This document shows, piece after piece, positions 62,068 to 64,000 of a DNA stretch of 64,000 nucleotides. Origin of the DNA: Endozoicomonas_A sp049275935. GTDB lineage: Bacteria; Pseudomonadota; Gammaproteobacteria; Pseudomonadales; Endozoicomonadaceae. Within the stretch, counting starts at the first letter, position 1. Every line of letters starts with the position of its first letter. The translations under genes and the position numbers were made by a program. Where the stretch lies: NCBI RefSeq assembly GCF_049275935.1, contig NZ_CP184830.1, forward strand, positions 2,170,001 to 2,234,000, read 5' to 3'. Under the pieces are notes generated by a model, which saw nothing but the letters and a program-made list of their open reading frames with translations, was not told where the DNA came from and did no database searches.

Positions 62068-64000
62068 CTAACGCTGATCAACTAAGTCCAATCCTGTGTC
62101 TGGACTAGCTTCCGGGTGTGTTCTTCTGTCTGCAGAGTCCGGATCGACGACGGACTGTTCTTGATCGTTCGTCAGCAAGGAGACCGTGTCAAAATCTGTG
62201 ACAGTTGTTTCTGTTTCAGAAGATCTCTGAGCAGAAGGGACAGGTGCTTCTGGCGAAGCTTTAGCTGAGCCATCTGACATGCTGGTGTGGGAATCATCTG
62301 GCTGCATCTTTGCGTCTTCTAAAATATAACCGCGACCGTACAGCTCGCCATAAGATTTCAGGAACATCCAGTGACGGTAGCCACCACCTGCATCACTTGT
62401 AGCCCCGGAGTCCGTGTCAGGAGTGGTGACGGTTGTTTCTGTTTCAGAAGATCCCTGAGCAGAAGGGACAGGCGCTTCTGGCGAAGCTTTCCCTGAGCCA
62501 TCTGACATGCTGGTGTGGGAATCATCTGGCTGCATCTTTACGTCTTCAAAAATATAACCGCGACCGTACAGCGTGCCATAATTTTTCAGGAACATCCAGT
62601 GACGGTAGCCACCACTTGCATCATTTGTAGCCCCGGCGTCCGTGTCAGGAGTGGTGACGGTTGTTTCTGTTTCAGAAGATCCCTGAGCAGAAGTGGCAGG
62701 TGCTTCTGGCGAAGCTTCCCCTGAATCATCGGATTTGCCAATGAGGTTTTCCAGCTTCTGTATAAGATGTCTTATGCCTATAACTTTAAATTTATCACCA
62801 ATAGCATCCTGGGCGAGCACTAAAGCGTATCGCAGCTTCTCGAGTTCTTCCTTTGGCATATCTTTCGGAATCTCTTCTCCAGAATGTGCACTAAAAGAAA
62901 ATGCACTAAATGTTACGCCTTCAGATGCATAAATTGCTGTAGCCTTTTCCCTGTCAGAGAAGGTCCAGCCTTGTCGCTCGTAGACTTCACTAACCTTGGC
63001 TAAAAGCAAAGAGATGTCATTCATTAAAGAGATATAAACATAATCAGACTCGTTTCTGTCTTCTGGAGGAGTTCGGGAATAATCGGTTGCTCTTTCCGGT
63101 GGGTCATTGTCTTCACCGCCTGAGCCAGCCCCAATACCTCCACCACTGCCGATATTACCTGCCCGAGAGTCAGTGGACCCGGAAGCAAGAGGTGCATCGG
63201 CAGGCTTTTTCACTTCACCTCCCTCACCTTCTTTTCCATTATCTGCATCCATAGGCTCTTCGGAGGAATAAGGATCGCTGATAATGGCCGCTTTACCATG
63301 TCCTGAATAGACCAGCCAGGCATATTGACTCAGGGGAACACAGTGACTGCTGCCTTTGCAGAAGCTTGTGTTGGGATAAGTGGGAAAAAGAGTCATGTCG
63401 GGAAAAATAAAATACTCATTTACTTCAGCCTGTTTCAGCACTCCCCCAGGGAAAGCTTCTTTTCCTTCCAAGCCGTCAGGATGTTCATTCAGGTGCTGGA
63501 TCAGGTTGATAACCAGTTGAAGAACTTCCGGCATTAATAAGATAGCCGGGACCAGGAATGAGTGATAGGGTTCGGAAATCTCAGAATCGCTGAATTCAGA
63601 AATAATGAACGTTTTTCCATGAAAAGAAAATCTCATGGTGTTGAACTGAGAATCAAACACCAGCCTTATCTTGTTCAGTCTGAGAATATCCAGATGATTC
63701 AGATAGACCTGCTCTAATGCAGATGTTGTTTTGGAAGTTCTATCTGCGACTTTAAATGCAGTGACGAAAACACCTTCATCGGCTTCAGATATCTCAATAG
63801 AGGAGGAGCCGAAAGTGGCAACATTTAATGGAAGAAATGTTTTTGTTTTACTCAGAGGGGACGCTTCAGGTTGATAAAAAAAAGTATCAGTCCATTGTGC
63901 TTCAGGAAGCTTCAATACTTCTATAGGTGATAGGTATAAGTCCGTTGTTTTGGGTTGGTAGTTATAAGAAATCGAATGATGGGCCAGGTCATACCATTGT
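62068..64000 (-). CDS. Large unknown protein with 76-residue repeats (5' end outside window)
   Basis: The frame is open from the stop at 62068 to the window edge, at least 643 residues, and a TTG at 63915 is not a real start because coding-like sequence (HHSISYNYQPKTTDLYL) continues upstream. The N-terminal visible part has PLNVATFGSSSIEISEADEG and FVTAFKVADR. The middle has an acidic Gly/Ser-rich linker. The C-terminal third carries repeats with SPEAPVPSAQ, SSETETTVTTPDTD, GGYRHWMFLK and YGRGYIFEDVKMQPDD. No known domain was recognised. It may be a lineage-specific secreted or effector-type protein. Confidence 0.7.
   Translation of the reverse strand, partial: QWYDLAHHSISYNYQPKTTDLYLSPIEVLKLPEAQWTDTFFYQPEASPLSKTKTFLPLNVATFGSSSIEISEADEGVFVTAFKVADRTSKTTSALEQVYLNHLDILRLNKIRLVFDSQFNTMRFSFHGKTFIISEFSDSEISEPYHSFLVPAILLMPEVLQLVINLIQHLNEHPDGLEGKEAFPGGVLKQAEVNEYFIFPDMTLFPTYPNTSFCKGSSHCVPLSQYAWLVYSGHGKAAIISDPYSSEEPMDADNGKEGEGGEVKKPADAPLASGSTDSRAGNIGSGGGIGAGSGGEDNDPPERATDYSRTPPEDRNESDYVYISLMNDISLLLAKVSEVYERQGWTFSDREKATAIYASEGVTFSAFSFSAHSGEEIPKDMPKEELEKLRYALVLAQDAIGDKFKVIGIRHLIQKLENLIGKSDDSGEASPEAPATSAQGSSETETTVTTPDTDAGATNDASGGYRHWMFLKNYGTLYGRGYIFEDVKMQPDDSHTSMSDGSGKASPEAPVPSAQGSSETETTVTTPDTDSGATSDAGGGYRHWMFLKSYGELYGRGYILEDAKMQPDDSHTSMSDGSAKASPEAPVPSAQRSSETETTVTDFDTVSLLTNDQEQSVVDPDSADRRTHPEASPDTGLDLVDQR
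62246..62715. repeat. 228-bp repeats inside the unknown gene
   Basis: Repeat landmarks such as GCTTCTGGCGAAGCTT or close variants occur at 62246, 62474 and 62702, an exact 228-base spacing. Two full units plus a partial third are present, highly similar, indicating recent in-frame duplication (76 codons). Confidence 0.85.

Overview
The window looks like chromosome from a gammaproteobacterium of the Oceanospirillales/Pseudomonadales side. Several gene orders match those I know from Pseudomonas: polA-[sRNA locus]-engB-cytochrome c4-dsbA-EEP hydrolase, prlC-yheV, the coxB-coxA-cox11-coxC-DUF2909-SURF1-ctaA-cyoE-SCO1 cluster, and znuB-znuC-zur with a distant znuA. Among this housekeeping backbone sit eukaryote-like genes: a C2H2 zinc-finger protein, an immunoglobulin-like type I membrane protein, a eukaryote-type S-adenosylmethionine decarboxylase, and four lipid-kinase-like proteins with signal peptides. 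That mixture suggests an animal-associated symbiont such as Endozoicomonas. The genus is inference only, since no rRNA or marker gene was compared.

Layout. Positions 1-4109 (minus strand): a complete arginine-to-spermidine operon, speE-speA-AdoMetDC-speB, with speB cut by the window edge. 4466-5841: a DUF4143 ATPase directly behind five 22-bp repeats. 5890-6630: a decayed oppF fragment and a DUF29 gene. 6678-12409 (minus): oligopeptide transporter oppABCDF. 13073-18928: MarC-type membrane protein, coiled-coil repeat protein, gamma-carbonic-anhydrase-like protein, oligopeptidase A, YheV and small unknown genes. 19915-34439: caa3-type cytochrome oxidase and its assembly genes, interrupted by a tandem array of four secreted diacylglycerol-kinase-like paralogues whose spacers are copies of the SURF1 3' end. 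34482-36596 (minus): znuB, znuC and zur, with a Zur-type box. 36826-38544: the C2H2 zinc-finger gene.

38696-48988: a DUF2782 lipoprotein, polA, a Spot42/ErsA-position locus with two tandem candidate sRNAs under sigma-E/AlgU-like promoters plus a third candidate, engB, cytochrome c4, dsbA, an EEP hydrolase, a NadD-like adenylyltransferase, nudF, a PelC/LpoB-like lipoprotein and peptide deformylase. 49149-52111: a broken FGGY kinase next to an intact fucose-isomerase-like gene. 52248-56448: zinc-ribbon protein, znuA with the same Zur-type box, and uvrD. 56614-58651: a secreted unknown and the Ig-like membrane protein. 58829-62021: murI, then three DUF29 genes interleaved with phage-like remnants; one DUF29 gene is a chimera of its two neighbours. 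62068-64000: an unknown protein with 228-bp repeats, continuing beyond the window.

Genes that work together: the polyamine operon makes spermidine from arginine. The cox genes encode the oxidase with its heme A and copper delivery factors. ZnuABC with Zur form one zinc-uptake regulon split over two loci but joined by near-identical operators. The most promising unexplained items are the tandem sRNA pair, the secreted lipid-kinase array and the zinc-finger and Ig-like proteins. No tRNA, rRNA or CRISPR array was recognised.
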